Assembly: GCA_036703315.1 (NCBI GenBank)
Contig: DATNPH010000265.1
Span: 1-38,352, forward strand
Reading direction: 5' to 3'
DNA: 38,352 bases
Origin: DATNPH01 sp036703315
GTDB taxonomy: Bacteria > Cyanobacteriota > Cyanobacteriia > Cyanobacteriales > Coleofasciculaceae
In this document: positions 24,467-32,706 of the stretch, piece after piece
How the letters are laid out: each line of letters opens with the position of its first letter
Numbering within the stretch: position 1 is the first letter of the stretch
The notes under the pieces: generated by a model
The model's input: only the letters and a program-made list of their open reading frames with translations
Told to the model about the DNA's origin: nothing
Database searches by the model: none
Made by a program: the position numbers and the translations under genes

Positions 24467-24688
24467 GCTGTTAAGGTGCCGCTCGAACTCAAGCATCTAT
24501 CTCAAGAATTGCTACACCTAATTGGTGAATGGGCAATGGCAAATATCAGCAAACAACTACTCAATTCAGTGAATTTAAAGAAATATTACTTTATATAGAA
24601 GAAGCAAGGTGATAAAATAACGAAAATTCCAATTCAGTAAGTCAGCCTAATCCAGGATTAAACCTACAACATTCATTTAACTGTAGGG

Positions 24689-24826
24689 TGATCGCTGGAG
24701 CGGAGGAACCAATTCCTGGGGCAAATCTCTGACCTGTTCTCTAGTGACTCTTGACTAAAGAGACAGTCAGAGAAGGACATCTCTCAGTCCTAGTCCGTCA
24801 GCTAACTTCGCAGGCATTGAGAGGAG
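24689..24826 (+). promoter_or_regulatory. c-di-AMP riboswitch (ydaO/yuaA class)
   Basis: The conserved core is recognisable in order. CGGAGGAACC is followed by CCTGGGGCAAATCT. A variable stem CTCTGAC...GTCAGAG follows, then GGACATCTCTCAGTCC, and the signature CCGTCAGCTAAC followed by TTCGCAGGCATTGAGAGG. These match the ydaO/yuaA aptamer, which binds c-di-AMP and usually turns expression off when the ligand is abundant. The outer P1 stem looks imperfect: the expected complement of AGGCATTG would be a TGATGCCT-like strand, but TGATCGCT is present. No classical terminator follows directly. The likely targets are the frames at 24988 and 25180. Confidence 0.88.
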
Positions 24827-24987
24827 ACTGAAGAGTCGGCATTCTTAAGGAATGTACATAACTCGTCAGTGTCCTTGGCTGGTATCTGTTCGCTTCGTTG
24901 TACCTGCCCTCGACCCTGAGGAGAGACTTATCGGACTCTAACTTCTGGCGTCTGAGGCAGGAAACTAGCTAGAAGGTAAAATCCACC

Positions 24988-25146
24988 ATGTTCCTGACTC
25001 AAAAGTATCCCATAGCTTTAATTTCTGTATTGACCTCTCCGATAACTAAGGCAAACGCCTCTTATTCCATTAGCACATTGGAAAGGTTGAAGTTTAGAGC
25101 CTCTAAGGGTTATAAGCGAGTTTTATCAAAGACAATGCGGGAATAA
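24988..25146 (+). CDS. Possible 52-residue secreted peptide or 5' remnant downstream of the riboswitch
   Basis: An ATG frame of 52 codons begins MFLTQKYPIALISVLTSPIT and continues KANASYSISTLERLK. It has a short basic start, a hydrophobic core and an ANA-S motif like a signal-peptidase site. AGAAGG lies about 12 bp upstream. It falls between the riboswitch and the gene at 25180. It could be a small exported peptide, the surviving 5' end of a wall-associated gene (frequent c-di-AMP riboswitch targets), or chance. Homology cannot be checked here. Confidence 0.3.
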   Translation: MFLTQKYPIALISVLTSPITKANASYSISTLERLKFRASKGYKRVLSKTMRE

Positions 25147-25179
25147 TCAGAATCAATCAATAAAAAGAGGAGTTACAAA

Positions 25180-25506
25180 ATGTCTTACGAAATCATCAAC
25201 TTAACACAACCCCTTGTAATTCAAGAAATTGAAAATGTCTTGGAAGATTATCCTGAGTATCCCTATCAAGTCGCCTTTTCTATTGATGAATTTCGCCAAA
25301 AGCTAATTGCCCATGTCCTCAGTCACGTCTCCAGTTGCTCTACAGTTATTGAAAATGGATATAAATCATCCAAAACCCCTAATGCTCTATTCCCTTCTTT
25401 ATCACAGCGGTTGCATCTAAATGCTTTGATTCGGGGGAGTATTCTTCATCTTCTCCGAGAAAATGCCGACTGGGTTAGTCGCCACATCCATCAAAAGAAC
25501 AACTAA
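25180..25506 (+). CDS. Small protein of unknown function downstream of the c-di-AMP riboswitch
   Basis: The 108-residue soluble protein starts MSYEIINLTQPLVIQEIENV and continues with DYPEYPYQVAFSIDEFRQKL and IAHVLSHVSS. The middle part, a helix entering FRQKLIAHVL, vaguely recalls ComFB-type proteins, but the cysteines of ComFB are not present, so no family is assigned. A strong GAGGAG site 8 bp before the ATG supports translation. The 350-bp leader carrying the riboswitch suggests c-di-AMP control of this gene, though the distance is long and other small frames lie between. Confidence 0.75.
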   Translation: MSYEIINLTQPLVIQEIENVLEDYPEYPYQVAFSIDEFRQKLIAHVLSHVSSCSTVIENGYKSSKTPNALFPSLSQRLHLNALIRGSILHLLRENADWVSRHIHQKNN

Positions 25507-25532
25507 GGGTCAATTGCACTAATCCTATCGTT

Positions 25533-25558
25533 AGTCGCTCAATCAATACTGAGCGACT
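25533..25558 (+). terminator. Hairpin downstream of the 25180 gene
   Basis: A perfect 9-bp stem (AGTCGCTCA / TGAGCGACT) with an 8-nt loop follows the stop by 27 bp. The T-tract is delayed (tttttt near 25576-25581), so termination may be weak. Confidence 0.55.
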
Positions 25559-25603
25559 TATTCCCCATTCGGACCTTTTTTCTTTTAGTTGCGATTGAAC
25601 AGG

Positions 25604-25700
25604 AGACTTCCTGCATGAATCGAAGCTTGCCCCCCCTACTCCCCCAATTTCGAGGGAACTTATACGGCAGGGGGCAATAAATTATTCATGCAGGAGGTCT
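25604..25700. repeat. 97-bp foldback (nested inverted repeat) element
   Basis: The outer arms of 17 bp (25604-25620 and 25684-25700) differ at one position. The inner arms TTGCCCCC (25627-25634) and GGGGGCAA (25670-25677) pair perfectly. The unpaired spacers between outer and inner arms are 6 nt on both sides, so the element folds into one long symmetric hairpin. It lies between the 25180 gene and DUF456 (convergent). It looks like a miniature repeat or mobile remnant. The rest of 25701-25869 has no gene. Confidence 0.7.
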
Positions 25701-25869
25701 AGGGTATAGTGCAATCTGAAAATTACTTGAGATTGCCTAAATTGTGATAAGGACTTGTAATTGCCGGAAAAGAAAGTCGCTATGATGTGGAAAATTTTCT
25801 GCTGTGAAAAAATTCGATCACTCAATTTCTGACGACTAATGCGATCGCTCCTCGTGCTGAGATTAACGC

Positions 25870-26412
25870 CTAACTCCCCATCACCTGCGACCAAGTGGAA
25901 GCAACAAAGATAACAACAGCCGCGATCGCGAGTAACCCTTCAATCAAGTTTCCAATTAGTGAACCCACCACAACTCCTATACCAGCCTTAACCGACTGCT
26001 TAGTTCTTTCGTCTAGAGGCAACTCACGCCGATAGATAAACTCTCCAATAATTGCTCCCAACAGAGGACCAATCAGAATACCCAGTAGAGGTCCGCCAAG
26101 AGGTAAAGCTGGTAGTAGACCGAAAAACCCTATTGCTAGACCGATCAGGGCACCAATCTGACCCCACTTACTCGCACCGGCTTGTTTAGCCCCCCAATAG
26201 GTGGCTAACAATTCAACCCCAGCGCTCAGTATCAAAATCACAAATATGGCTATCAGTGGTAGCCAGTTGATATCAAAACCCTGAACAGCCTGAACAACTG
26301 TCCAGACTAAGATTGCACCTAAAATCAAACTTGGGCCAGGAATGCCAGGAACATAGGCTCCAATAATACCCACAAGCATGACGGCAATCAGTACCCAGTA
26401 AAGAATTGTCAT
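25870..26412 (-). CDS. DUF456 membrane protein
   Basis: The 180-residue protein is very hydrophobic with about five or six predicted membrane segments. It has the DUF456 features VGIIGAYVPGIPGPSLILGA, an ATYWGAKQAGASKWGQIGAL loop, and Gly/Pro/Leu-rich segments (LPLGGPLLGILIGPLLGAII). Function of the family is not established. It starts 6 bp after the stop of the CCB-type gene, so the two are almost surely cotranscribed with rpaB possibly upstream. Confidence 0.9.
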   Translation of the reverse strand: MTILYWVLIAVMLVGIIGAYVPGIPGPSLILGAILVWTVVQAVQGFDINWLPLIAIFVILILSAGVELLATYWGAKQAGASKWGQIGALIGLAIGFFGLLPALPLGGPLLGILIGPLLGAIIGEFIYRRELPLDERTKQSVKAGIGVVVGSLIGNLIEGLLAIAAVVIFVASTWSQVMGS

Positions 26413-26418
26413 CGATAT

Positions 26419-27087
26419 CTAAATCTCAGCAGCTGCAAAATCATCTGAACATCGGCTGAGGGTATTCGCCAGTTTTTCAGCAATTCCCTCTATCCAATTC
26501 TCGTCTTGTTTTGTGTAACTGCGTGGGGCATTGGCTCCTAAAACTAAAACGCCTTGATTCCCAATGGGTTGGCAGATAACACCCTGAGTATTCTCTGGCA
26601 AGTAGTCAAATTCAATACGTCCTGGATAGAGTTTGAGGTCAACTAAGTAGACGGGTTTTTGTTTTTCCAGTACCCGTTTCAAAATCGCTCCAGGTTTAAC
26701 CTCTGAGTTGACGCCCAATATGCCTCGGCGCAACAGGACTTTGCCTTGATAGAAAACAACCAGCGATCGCGTCGCTGTATTTGTCAGCAACAGATGTGAC
26801 GCCCACGCTAGTTCAGTTTTCACCTCATCGGATAGCCCAGGTAACAGTTCAAATCCCTGCTCTCCGATTAGAGCAACGGCATCAGGCGATCGTGACTGCA
26901 CCTGCTGCCATAGTAAACCCGTCAAAATCAACACTGCACTCAAAATCACCCCCAAGGCGTCTGAACGAGCCTGGGAGTCCGTCAGTTGGGGCGTTAGCAA
27001 GCGGTTCGTCAGTAACAAGACACCAGCTAATCCTCCAACAACAAACGGTAATTGTCGCAGTACATAGTTTTGATCGGGTTTAGTCAT
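26419..27087 (-). CDS. Cofactor assembly of complex C subunit B (CCB2/CCB4-like)
   Basis: The 222-residue protein has two membrane helices near the N-terminus (about 11-32 and 43-62) joined by TNRLLTPQLTDSQARSDALG. A soluble domain follows with VALIGEQGFELLPGL and GVICQPIGNQGVLVLGANA. This matches the CCB2/CCB4 family, thylakoid proteins that attach haem c_i (c_n) to cytochrome b6 of the b6f complex. ATG 27087 is chosen over the TTG two codons earlier. The gene is 73 bp downstream of rpaB on the same strand and just upstream of DUF456. Confidence 0.82.
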   Translation of the reverse strand: MTKPDQNYVLRQLPFVVGGLAGVLLLTNRLLTPQLTDSQARSDALGVILSAVLILTGLLWQQVQSRSPDAVALIGEQGFELLPGLSDEVKTELAWASHLLLTNTATRSLVVFYQGKVLLRRGILGVNSEVKPGAILKRVLEKQKPVYLVDLKLYPGRIEFDYLPENTQGVICQPIGNQGVLVLGANAPRSYTKQDENWIEGIAEKLANTLSRCSDDFAAAEI

Positions 27088-27160
27088 GCTCAATAAATTA
27101 GAGATGTAAGATTAAAAATTAAAAAAGATTATTTTTTAATTCTTAATTCTTCTTTTTTAA

Positions 27161-27892
27161 TTAAACCTCCTCACCTGGTTCAATAATTCGCTGGAATAGA
27201 TAACCCGTACCGCGTGCTGTCAAAATCAGCTCAGGATTACTGGGGTCATCTTCCAACTTTGCTCGTAGCCGTGAAATGTGGACATCCACAACACGGGTAT
27301 CAACGTGGCGTTCTGGTGTATAACCCCAGACTTCTTGCAAAATCTCTGAGCGAGAGAACGGTTCTCCAGATCGACTGACTAATAACTCTAGGAGACTAAA
27401 CTCCATGCCAGTGAGCCGAATCCGCTCATCTCCCTTGTAGACCTGCCGCTTGTTGGTGTCGATTTTGATGTTTCCCACATGGATAACACCGGAACTTGGA
27501 ATGCCCGAAGCTCCTACTTTGTCAACCCGTCGCAGTACAGAACGAATGCGAGCTTCCAATTCTTTAGGAGAAAATGGCTTGACAACATAATCATCCGCAC
27601 CTAACTCCAGACCTGTAATCCGGTCGGCAACATCCCCTAAGGCAGTTAGCATAATGATGGGGACATCGGATTCCTTCCGCAACTCCTGACAAACACCGTA
27701 CCCATCGAGCTTGGGCATCATTACATCCAAAACTACCAGGTCAGGGTCAGTGTTACGAAATGTTTCCAGCGCTTCTTCTCCATCAGCAGCGGTGACGACA
27801 TCGTAGCCGATCATGGAAAGACGAGTTTCCAAGATGCGACGGATACTAGCTTCGTCATCGACAACGAGGATTTTCTCCTTATGATTTTCCAA
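27161..27892 (-). CDS. rpaB: OmpR-type response regulator RpaB (Ycf27)
   Basis: RpaB is the essential cyanobacterial regulator that controls high-light and photosystem genes through HLR1 sites, partnered by the kinase NblS (Hik33). The 243-residue protein has a receiver with acidic pocket VVDDEAS, phospho-acceptor Asp56 (VVLDVMMP), LTALGD and KPFSPKEL. The winged-helix output domain has LTGMEFSLLELLVSRSGEPF and RHVDTRVVDVHISRLRAKLE. The 185-bp region shared with radA is AT-rich and contains TTTTTACATT on the radA strand, which resembles one half of an HLR1 site. Autoregulation through it is only a suggestion. Confidence 0.94.
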   Translation of the reverse strand: MENHKEKILVVDDEASIRRILETRLSMIGYDVVTAADGEEALETFRNTDPDLVVLDVMMPKLDGYGVCQELRKESDVPIIMLTALGDVADRITGLELGADDYVVKPFSPKELEARIRSVLRRVDKVGASGIPSSGVIHVGNIKIDTNKRQVYKGDERIRLTGMEFSLLELLVSRSGEPFSRSEILQEVWGYTPERHVDTRVVDVHISRLRAKLEDDPSNPELILTARGTGYLFQRIIEPGEEV

Positions 27893-28077
27893 CTGACTCA
27901 GTACTCCCGAAATAACGTTAGTAAATTGTTAATTTATCAATAGCTTACCTATAAGATATAACGCTGTAAGAACGTTTTTTAAGGTTTTAAGGGTTTGTTT
28001 TTACATTACTTGCTGTTTTTCTTAACCCTTTTTTAATTATTAAGAAATTTTTTATTGTTTTTAACACTTAAATTAGG

Positions 28078-29670
28078 ATGCCTAAGTCTAAATCTGTATA
28101 TGTATGTAACGGATGCGGTGCAGAGTCATCTCAATGGTTTGGCAAATGTCCAGCTTGTGGCACCTATAACTCTTTAGAAGAGATTGTGGCACCTCCCTCC
28201 ACCAACCTTGGTCGAGCGGGTTGGCAATCGAATACTCGCTCCAATCAAAAACCTGCTAGCAAAGGTCCAGCACAACCGAGATCATCGTTAAAGTTCTCGG
28301 AAATTTCCAACAATGTACAGATGCGCTTTGCGTCAGGTTATGGTGAACTTGATCGAGTACTGGGGGGTGGAATCGTCCCTGGCTCTTTGGTGTTGATTGG
28401 CGGCGATCCAGGAATTGGGAAATCAACCCTACTGCTTCAGGTTGCAAATCAGCTAGCGCAACGGCACCGTATTCTTTATGTCAGTGCAGAAGAGTCGGGG
28501 CAACAGGTGAAGCTGCGAGCGTCTCGTCTGGGGGTTGGGGCTGCCCCCGTTGAGGAAGAGACATCGAACGGTTCTTCTAAAAAGCGTACTAAATCCTCAG
28601 CACCAAAAACTAGCAATGGACATGGGGAAACTGATGCTGTAGAAGCGGAAGGGAATACGGAAGTACTATCCCAACAAGGCGCAGACGCCAGTCTCTACGT
28701 GCTGCCAGAAACAGATTTAGAAGAAATTCTCCGGGAGTTGGAGTCGCTCAAACCGCAGGTAGCAGTCATTGACAGTATCCAAACGCTGTACTTTGCGGCG
28801 CTTACGTCGGCTCCCGGCTCAGTGGCGCAGGTACGGGAATGTACTTCAGCGTTGATGCAGGTAGCGAAACGGGAGAATATCACGCTGCTAATTGTAGGAC
28901 ATGTAACGAAAGAAGGTGCGATCGCAGGACCAAGGGTATTAGAACATCTGGTAGATACAGTGTTGTATTTCGAAGGCGATCGCTTTGCTTCTCATCGCTT
29001 GTTGCGTTCCGTGAAAAACCGCTTTGGTGCCACTCACGAAATTGGCATTTTTGAAATGGTGGACAAAGGCTTGCAGGAAGTTGCAAATCCATCGGAGCTA
29101 TTTTTAGGCAGCCGGGATGAATCAAGTCCTGGTACCGCTACTGTTGTTGCTTGTGAGGGGACTCGCCCGATTGTCGTAGAATTGCAAGCGTTGGTGAGTC
29201 CTGCTAGCTATGGTTCGCCTCGTAGAGCAACCACAGGCGTCGATTACAACCGATTGCAGCAAATTCTCGCCGTGTTGGAAAAGCGTGTAGGGATTCCCTT
29301 ATCAAAGTTAGATGCTTATGTGGCGTCTGCTGGAGGATTGGGGGTTGAGGAACCGGCAGCAGACTTGGGGATTGCGATCGCTGTTGTGGCAAGTTTCCGC
29401 GATCGCATCGTTGATCCGCGCACGATTATGATTGGAGAAGTTGGCTTAGGCGGACAAGTGCGATTAGTTTCTCAGATGGAACTACGTCTAAAAGAAGCTG
29501 CTAAGTTGGGCTTCAAACGAGCCATTATTCCCAAAGGTCAAACGTTACCTGATGTCGGCTTAGAAATCATACCAGTAGGCAGAGTGCTAGATGCGATTAT
29601 TGCTGCCTTGCCTGGAGGTCTTCGTCAGAATTTCGATGATGACGATGACCTAGAGATGACAGAGGACTAA
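28078..29670 (+). CDS. radA: DNA repair protein RadA
   Basis: RadA is a RecA-like helicase that promotes branch migration in recombinational repair. The 530-residue protein has an N-terminal zinc finger (Cys10, Cys13, Cys24, Cys27), Walker A GGDPGIGKST (108-117), Walker B region VAVIDSIQTL, the RadA signature KNRFG (313-317) and a C-terminal Lon-like domain (YNRLQQILAVLEKRVG, AGGLGVEEPAADLG). A charged low-complexity insertion of about 50 residues (153-205, Ser/Lys/Glu-rich) interrupts the ATPase core after SRLGVG and makes the protein longer than the usual ~455. It is divergent from rpaB. Confidence 0.96.
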   Translation: MPKSKSVYVCNGCGAESSQWFGKCPACGTYNSLEEIVAPPSTNLGRAGWQSNTRSNQKPASKGPAQPRSSLKFSEISNNVQMRFASGYGELDRVLGGGIVPGSLVLIGGDPGIGKSTLLLQVANQLAQRHRILYVSAEESGQQVKLRASRLGVGAAPVEEETSNGSSKKRTKSSAPKTSNGHGETDAVEAEGNTEVLSQQGADASLYVLPETDLEEILRELESLKPQVAVIDSIQTLYFAALTSAPGSVAQVRECTSALMQVAKRENITLLIVGHVTKEGAIAGPRVLEHLVDTVLYFEGDRFASHRLLRSVKNRFGATHEIGIFEMVDKGLQEVANPSELFLGSRDESSPGTATVVACEGTRPIVVELQALVSPASYGSPRRATTGVDYNRLQQILAVLEKRVGIPLSKLDAYVASAGGLGVEEPAADLGIAIAVVASFRDRIVDPRTIMIGEVGLGGQVRLVSQMELRLKEAAKLGFKRAIIPKGQTLPDVGLEIIPVGRVLDAIIAALPGGLRQNFDDDDDLEMTED

Positions 29671-29810
29671 TTGAGTGCGATACTGAAAAAATCCTATAAA
29701 TACGGACTATAGAACTCAAAAAGATTTTATAGAGATTACGCATCGCCCTTAGCGAGGTGCAAAAGTAGAAAGTGAGCAACAACCCCTTATTGCGGGCAAC
29801 TTTCGCTCCC

Positions 29811-30227
29811 ATGATAATTACGGTGTCCCTTCGGCAGCCGTATCGCAGTACCCCTGTTCAAAAGTGGACCTTTGAGGGCGAACCAGCCATTAAAATCGGA
29901 CGTGCTGCTGATAACCATGTTGTTCTCCACAGCTCAGTCGTCTCGCGTCACCACGTTGAAATTCAGTATATCGGCAACCACTGGGAAATTATTAGCCTAG
30001 GAAATAACGGGACTTATCTTGATGGTGCACTGATCACTCAAGTACCTGTGGTAGATGGTATGGTCATCAGTCTCGCTATCTCTGGTCCTCAGCTCCAGAT
30101 TAATCTAGGCGAAACGGCTCAAAAGCCATTGCAAAAAACTGTACCGAAAAAACGGAGCGTGCCTCAAGAAGAGAATCGCACTGAACGAGAAACCTTCCTC
30201 TTCCATACAGACGAAGACCAAGATTAA
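29811..30227 (+). CDS. FHA-domain protein
   Basis: The 138-residue protein consists of one forkhead-associated domain with IKIGRAADNHVVL, VVSRHHVEI and NNGTYLDGALI, retaining the Arg, Ser and His that recognise phosphothreonine. A charged tail (KPLQKTVPKKRSVPQEENRT) follows. It probably docks on Thr-phosphorylated partners, but no Ser/Thr kinase is nearby. The frame extends upstream to GTG 29772, with GAGG 14 bp before it. ATG 29811 gives the usual compact start (MIITVSLRQP) but lacks a ribosome-binding site, so the start is uncertain. It lies 85 bp upstream of zds. Confidence 0.88.
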   Translation: MIITVSLRQPYRSTPVQKWTFEGEPAIKIGRAADNHVVLHSSVVSRHHVEIQYIGNHWEIISLGNNGTYLDGALITQVPVVDGMVISLAISGPQLQINLGETAQKPLQKTVPKKRSVPQEENRTERETFLFHTDEDQD

Positions 30228-30312
30228 ACAGTGCAGTAGCAAAATCTAAGAAGCTGCATCCTGACGCGCATTTCTATTAAAATCTGTAAAGAAACTGTAA
30301 GGGAAAGGCTGA

Positions 30313-31782
30313 ATGCGCGTTGCAATTGTTGGGGCGGGGCTAGCCGGACTGGCGACGGCAGTTGAGTTAGTCGATGCTGGTCATGAAGTAGAAATTTTTG
30401 AATCTCGTCCATTTGTCGGTGGCAAAGTCGGTAGCTGGGTAGACGCTGATGGCAACCATGTTGAAATGGGGTTGCACGTCTTTTTTGGCTGCTACTACCA
30501 GTTGTTCGACTTGATGAAGCAGGTGGGGGCATTTGAGAACTTGCGTCTCAAGGAACATACCCACAGCTTTATTAATAAAGGTGGTCGCACAGGTGCGTTA
30601 GACTTTCGTTTCATCACAGGTGCGCCTTTTAATGGACTAAAAGCCTTTTTTACGACCTCTCAGCTATCGCTACAGGATAAGTTGCAAAACTCGCTTGCCC
30701 TCGCTACCAGTCCGATTGTTCGTGGGTTAGTGGACTTCGATGGCGCGATGAAGACAATTCGTGACTTAGATAAAATCAGCTTTGCCGACTGGTTCCGGAA
30801 ACATGGAGGTAATGACGGCAGCTTGAAGCGGATGTGGAACCCGATCGCTTATGCTCTTGGGTTCATCGACACCGAGAATATTTCCGCTCGTTGTATGCTG
30901 ACTATCTTCCAGTTCTTTGCCGCCAAAACAGAGGCATCGGTGTTGCGGATGCTGGAAGGCTCTCCTTATGAGTATCTGCATAAGCCGATTATTGAGTACT
31001 TAGAGGCGAGAGGAGCGAAAATCTACACTAGGCGTCGAGTACGGGAAGTTCTTTTTACTGAAGCGGCTGAACAAACCAAAGTCACTGGTCTTGTGGTTGC
31101 TAGCGGTGAGACAGAAGAAACCATTAAAGCGGATGCTTATGTCTGTGCTTGTGATGTTCCAGGCATCCAGCGCCTATTACCTCAACAGTGGCGCAAGTGG
31201 TCGGAGTTTGACAATATCTACAAGCTTGATACTGTACCAGTAGCGACCGTACAGCTACGGTTCGATGGCTGGGTTACAGAACTGCATGACGCCGAGCAAC
31301 GGAAACAGCTAGCCCAAGCAGCAGGACTAGATAATCTCCTCTATACTCCTGATGCTGACTTCTCCTGCTTTGCTGACTTAGCCTTGACCAGTCCAGGCGA
31401 CTACTACCGCCAAGGAGAGGGTTCACTGTTGCAATTGGTGCTGACGCCGGGAGATCCCTTTATCCGGCAAAGTAACGAAGCGATCGCGCAGCACGTCCTC
31501 AAGCAAGTTCACGAACTCTTCCCTTCCTCGCGAGAGCTGACTATGACTTGGTACAGTGTAGTCAAGCTGGCTCAGTCTCTCTACCGTGAAGCTCCTGGCA
31601 TGGACCCTTATCGCCCTCCGCAGAAGACTCCAGTGAGCAACTTCTTCCTTGCTGGTAGCTATACCCAGCAAGACTACATCGATAGCATGGAAGGGGCAAC
31701 GTTATCAGGGCGTCAGGCAGCAAAAGCGATTCTGGAAAATGCCAAAGCCATTGCCGAGCGAACTCCTGTAACAACAGGTTGA
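30313..31782 (+). CDS. zds: Zeta-carotene desaturase
   Basis: This enzyme (also called CrtQ) converts zeta-carotene to lycopene in the membrane. The 489-residue protein has the FAD motif VAIVGAGLAGLATA with FESRPFVGGKVGSW. It also has the plant-type desaturase sequences GLHVFFGCYYQLFDLM, RMWNPIAYALGFIDTENISA, the C-terminal FAD/carotenoid motif FFLAGSYTQQDYIDSMEGAT and SGRQAAKAI. It is the plant-type Zds rather than the bacterial CrtI type. The lycopene made here would be the substrate of cyclases related to cruP. AAGGGAAAGG lies upstream of the ATG. A SRPBCC gene follows on the same strand, separated by repeat-like DNA. Confidence 0.96.
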   Translation: MRVAIVGAGLAGLATAVELVDAGHEVEIFESRPFVGGKVGSWVDADGNHVEMGLHVFFGCYYQLFDLMKQVGAFENLRLKEHTHSFINKGGRTGALDFRFITGAPFNGLKAFFTTSQLSLQDKLQNSLALATSPIVRGLVDFDGAMKTIRDLDKISFADWFRKHGGNDGSLKRMWNPIAYALGFIDTENISARCMLTIFQFFAAKTEASVLRMLEGSPYEYLHKPIIEYLEARGAKIYTRRRVREVLFTEAAEQTKVTGLVVASGETEETIKADAYVCACDVPGIQRLLPQQWRKWSEFDNIYKLDTVPVATVQLRFDGWVTELHDAEQRKQLAQAAGLDNLLYTPDADFSCFADLALTSPGDYYRQGEGSLLQLVLTPGDPFIRQSNEAIAQHVLKQVHELFPSSRELTMTWYSVVKLAQSLYREAPGMDPYRPPQKTPVSNFFLAGSYTQQDYIDSMEGATLSGRQAAKAILENAKAIAERTPVTTG

Positions 31783-31876
31783 GTTCGCCAAAGTCCCTAG
31801 TCATCAGTCATTAGTCCCTAGCGAAGAAAAACCAGTGACTAATGACCAATTACCCATTCCCTATTCCCTAATCTCC

Positions 31877-32320
31877 ATGTCCAATTGGCTAGAACATAGT
31901 GTACAGGTTGAGGTAGAGGTTCCCATTGACTTAGCATGGAGCCTCTGGTCTGACTTAGAGCAAATGCCTCGCTGGATGAAGTGGATTGACTCCGTGCAAG
32001 TGCTAGAAGACAATCCTGAGTTATCCCGTTGGAAACTCGCGACGGGTAGTTTAGAGTTCAGCTGGCTCTCCCGCATTCTCAAGTTAGTACCACACCAGAT
32101 TATTCAGTGGGAATCTGTTGATGGCTTGCCTAATCGAGGAGCAGTCCGCTTTTATGATCGGCATGGCAGCAGCATTGTTAAGCTAACTGTGGCTTATGCT
32201 ATTCCTGGTTTCCTAGGTCAACTGATGGACAACCTGTTCTTAGGTCGTGTTGTTGAGTCTACTATCCAAGCCGATTTAGAGCGATTTCGGGACTACGCTC
32301 TCAAACTTAAAACGCCCTAG
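31877..32320 (+). CDS. SRPBCC (START-like/polyketide cyclase) family protein
   Basis: The 147-residue protein starts MSNWLEHSVQVEVEVPIDLA and shows the START-like fold pattern: WSLWSDLEQMPRWMKWIDSV, WKLATGSLEFSW, IIQWESVDGLPNRGAVRF and a C-terminal helix. Such proteins bind hydrophobic ligands in a cavity. Location after zds suggests, but does not show, a carotenoid or lipid ligand. The frame extends upstream to ATG 31835, but those 14 residues are encoded by short-repeat-like DNA (caattacccattccctattc), so ATG 31877 is preferred. No strong ribosome-binding site is visible. Confidence 0.87.
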   Translation: MSNWLEHSVQVEVEVPIDLAWSLWSDLEQMPRWMKWIDSVQVLEDNPELSRWKLATGSLEFSWLSRILKLVPHQIIQWESVDGLPNRGAVRFYDRHGSSIVKLTVAYAIPGFLGQLMDNLFLGRVVESTIQADLERFRDYALKLKTP

Positions 32321-32388
32321 TGTTTCTGTACACAATACTCTGTAACCTAACTCCCTATCTTCCAGTAGACAGAAGTGAAGGTTTCGGG

Positions 32389-32496
32389 ATGTTATTTTTC
32401 AGTGGATTTAGTTGTATCCTGTTCTCAGCTGCCTTGCTAGCCTCAGGCGGGTGTTTTATTTTTGGCAATTGTGTTCAGCTTGACAACACACCTTAA
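32389..32496 (+). CDS. Possible 35-residue hydrophobic peptide
   Basis: A frame beginning MLFFSGFSCILFSAALLASG has a GAAGG site 8 bp before the ATG and a hydrophobic core with GGC. It overlaps a terminator-like hairpin, which makes expression as a protein doubtful. No family recognised. Confidence 0.2.
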   Translation: MLFFSGFSCILFSAALLASGGCFIFGNCVQLDNTP

Positions 32497-32695
32497 TATA
32501 AATCCCTGTTTTGAAGAAGATAGAAGCCTCACTTCTCGAATCGGTGAGCAGCCAGAGATTGCCTAAGCATTTATACTGATTGTCTCAGGGGTTTTCAATG
32601 ATTTGGCGGATGCCTAAGAGTCAGTAACTTTGTCACGATAGGGCTGTAGAACACATAGAAATGCGACACCTCACTGAGGCAGCTGAGGTATTTTT
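32470..32695 (+). ncRNA. Candidate small RNA segment 1 (hairpin start, terminator end)
   Basis: The segment begins with a TGTGTT/AACACA hairpin (32470-32490). It continues with a purine-rich stretch around ttttgaagaagatagaag, a CTCAC/GTGAG hairpin (about 32528-32548), and ends at the terminator 32668-32695. It has no plausible coding frame. The layout resembles the segment at 32707-32856. No known RNA family was recognised and no promoter with correct spacing was found, so this is a hypothesis. Confidence 0.3.
32668..32695 (+). terminator. Terminator-like hairpin in the zds-psaX gap
   Basis: ACCTCA/TGAGGT with an inner CTG/CAG pair (one bulge) is followed by ATTTTTATT. There is no gene immediately upstream, suggesting the end of a non-coding transcript. 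Confidence 0.7.
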
Positions 32696-32706
32696 ATTAT
32701 GAGCTG

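Noticed and set aside
27893..28077. Full HLR1 (RpaB-binding) direct repeat upstream of rpaB
   Set aside because: Only one good half-site (TTTACATT) was found; the partner at the right spacing does not match.
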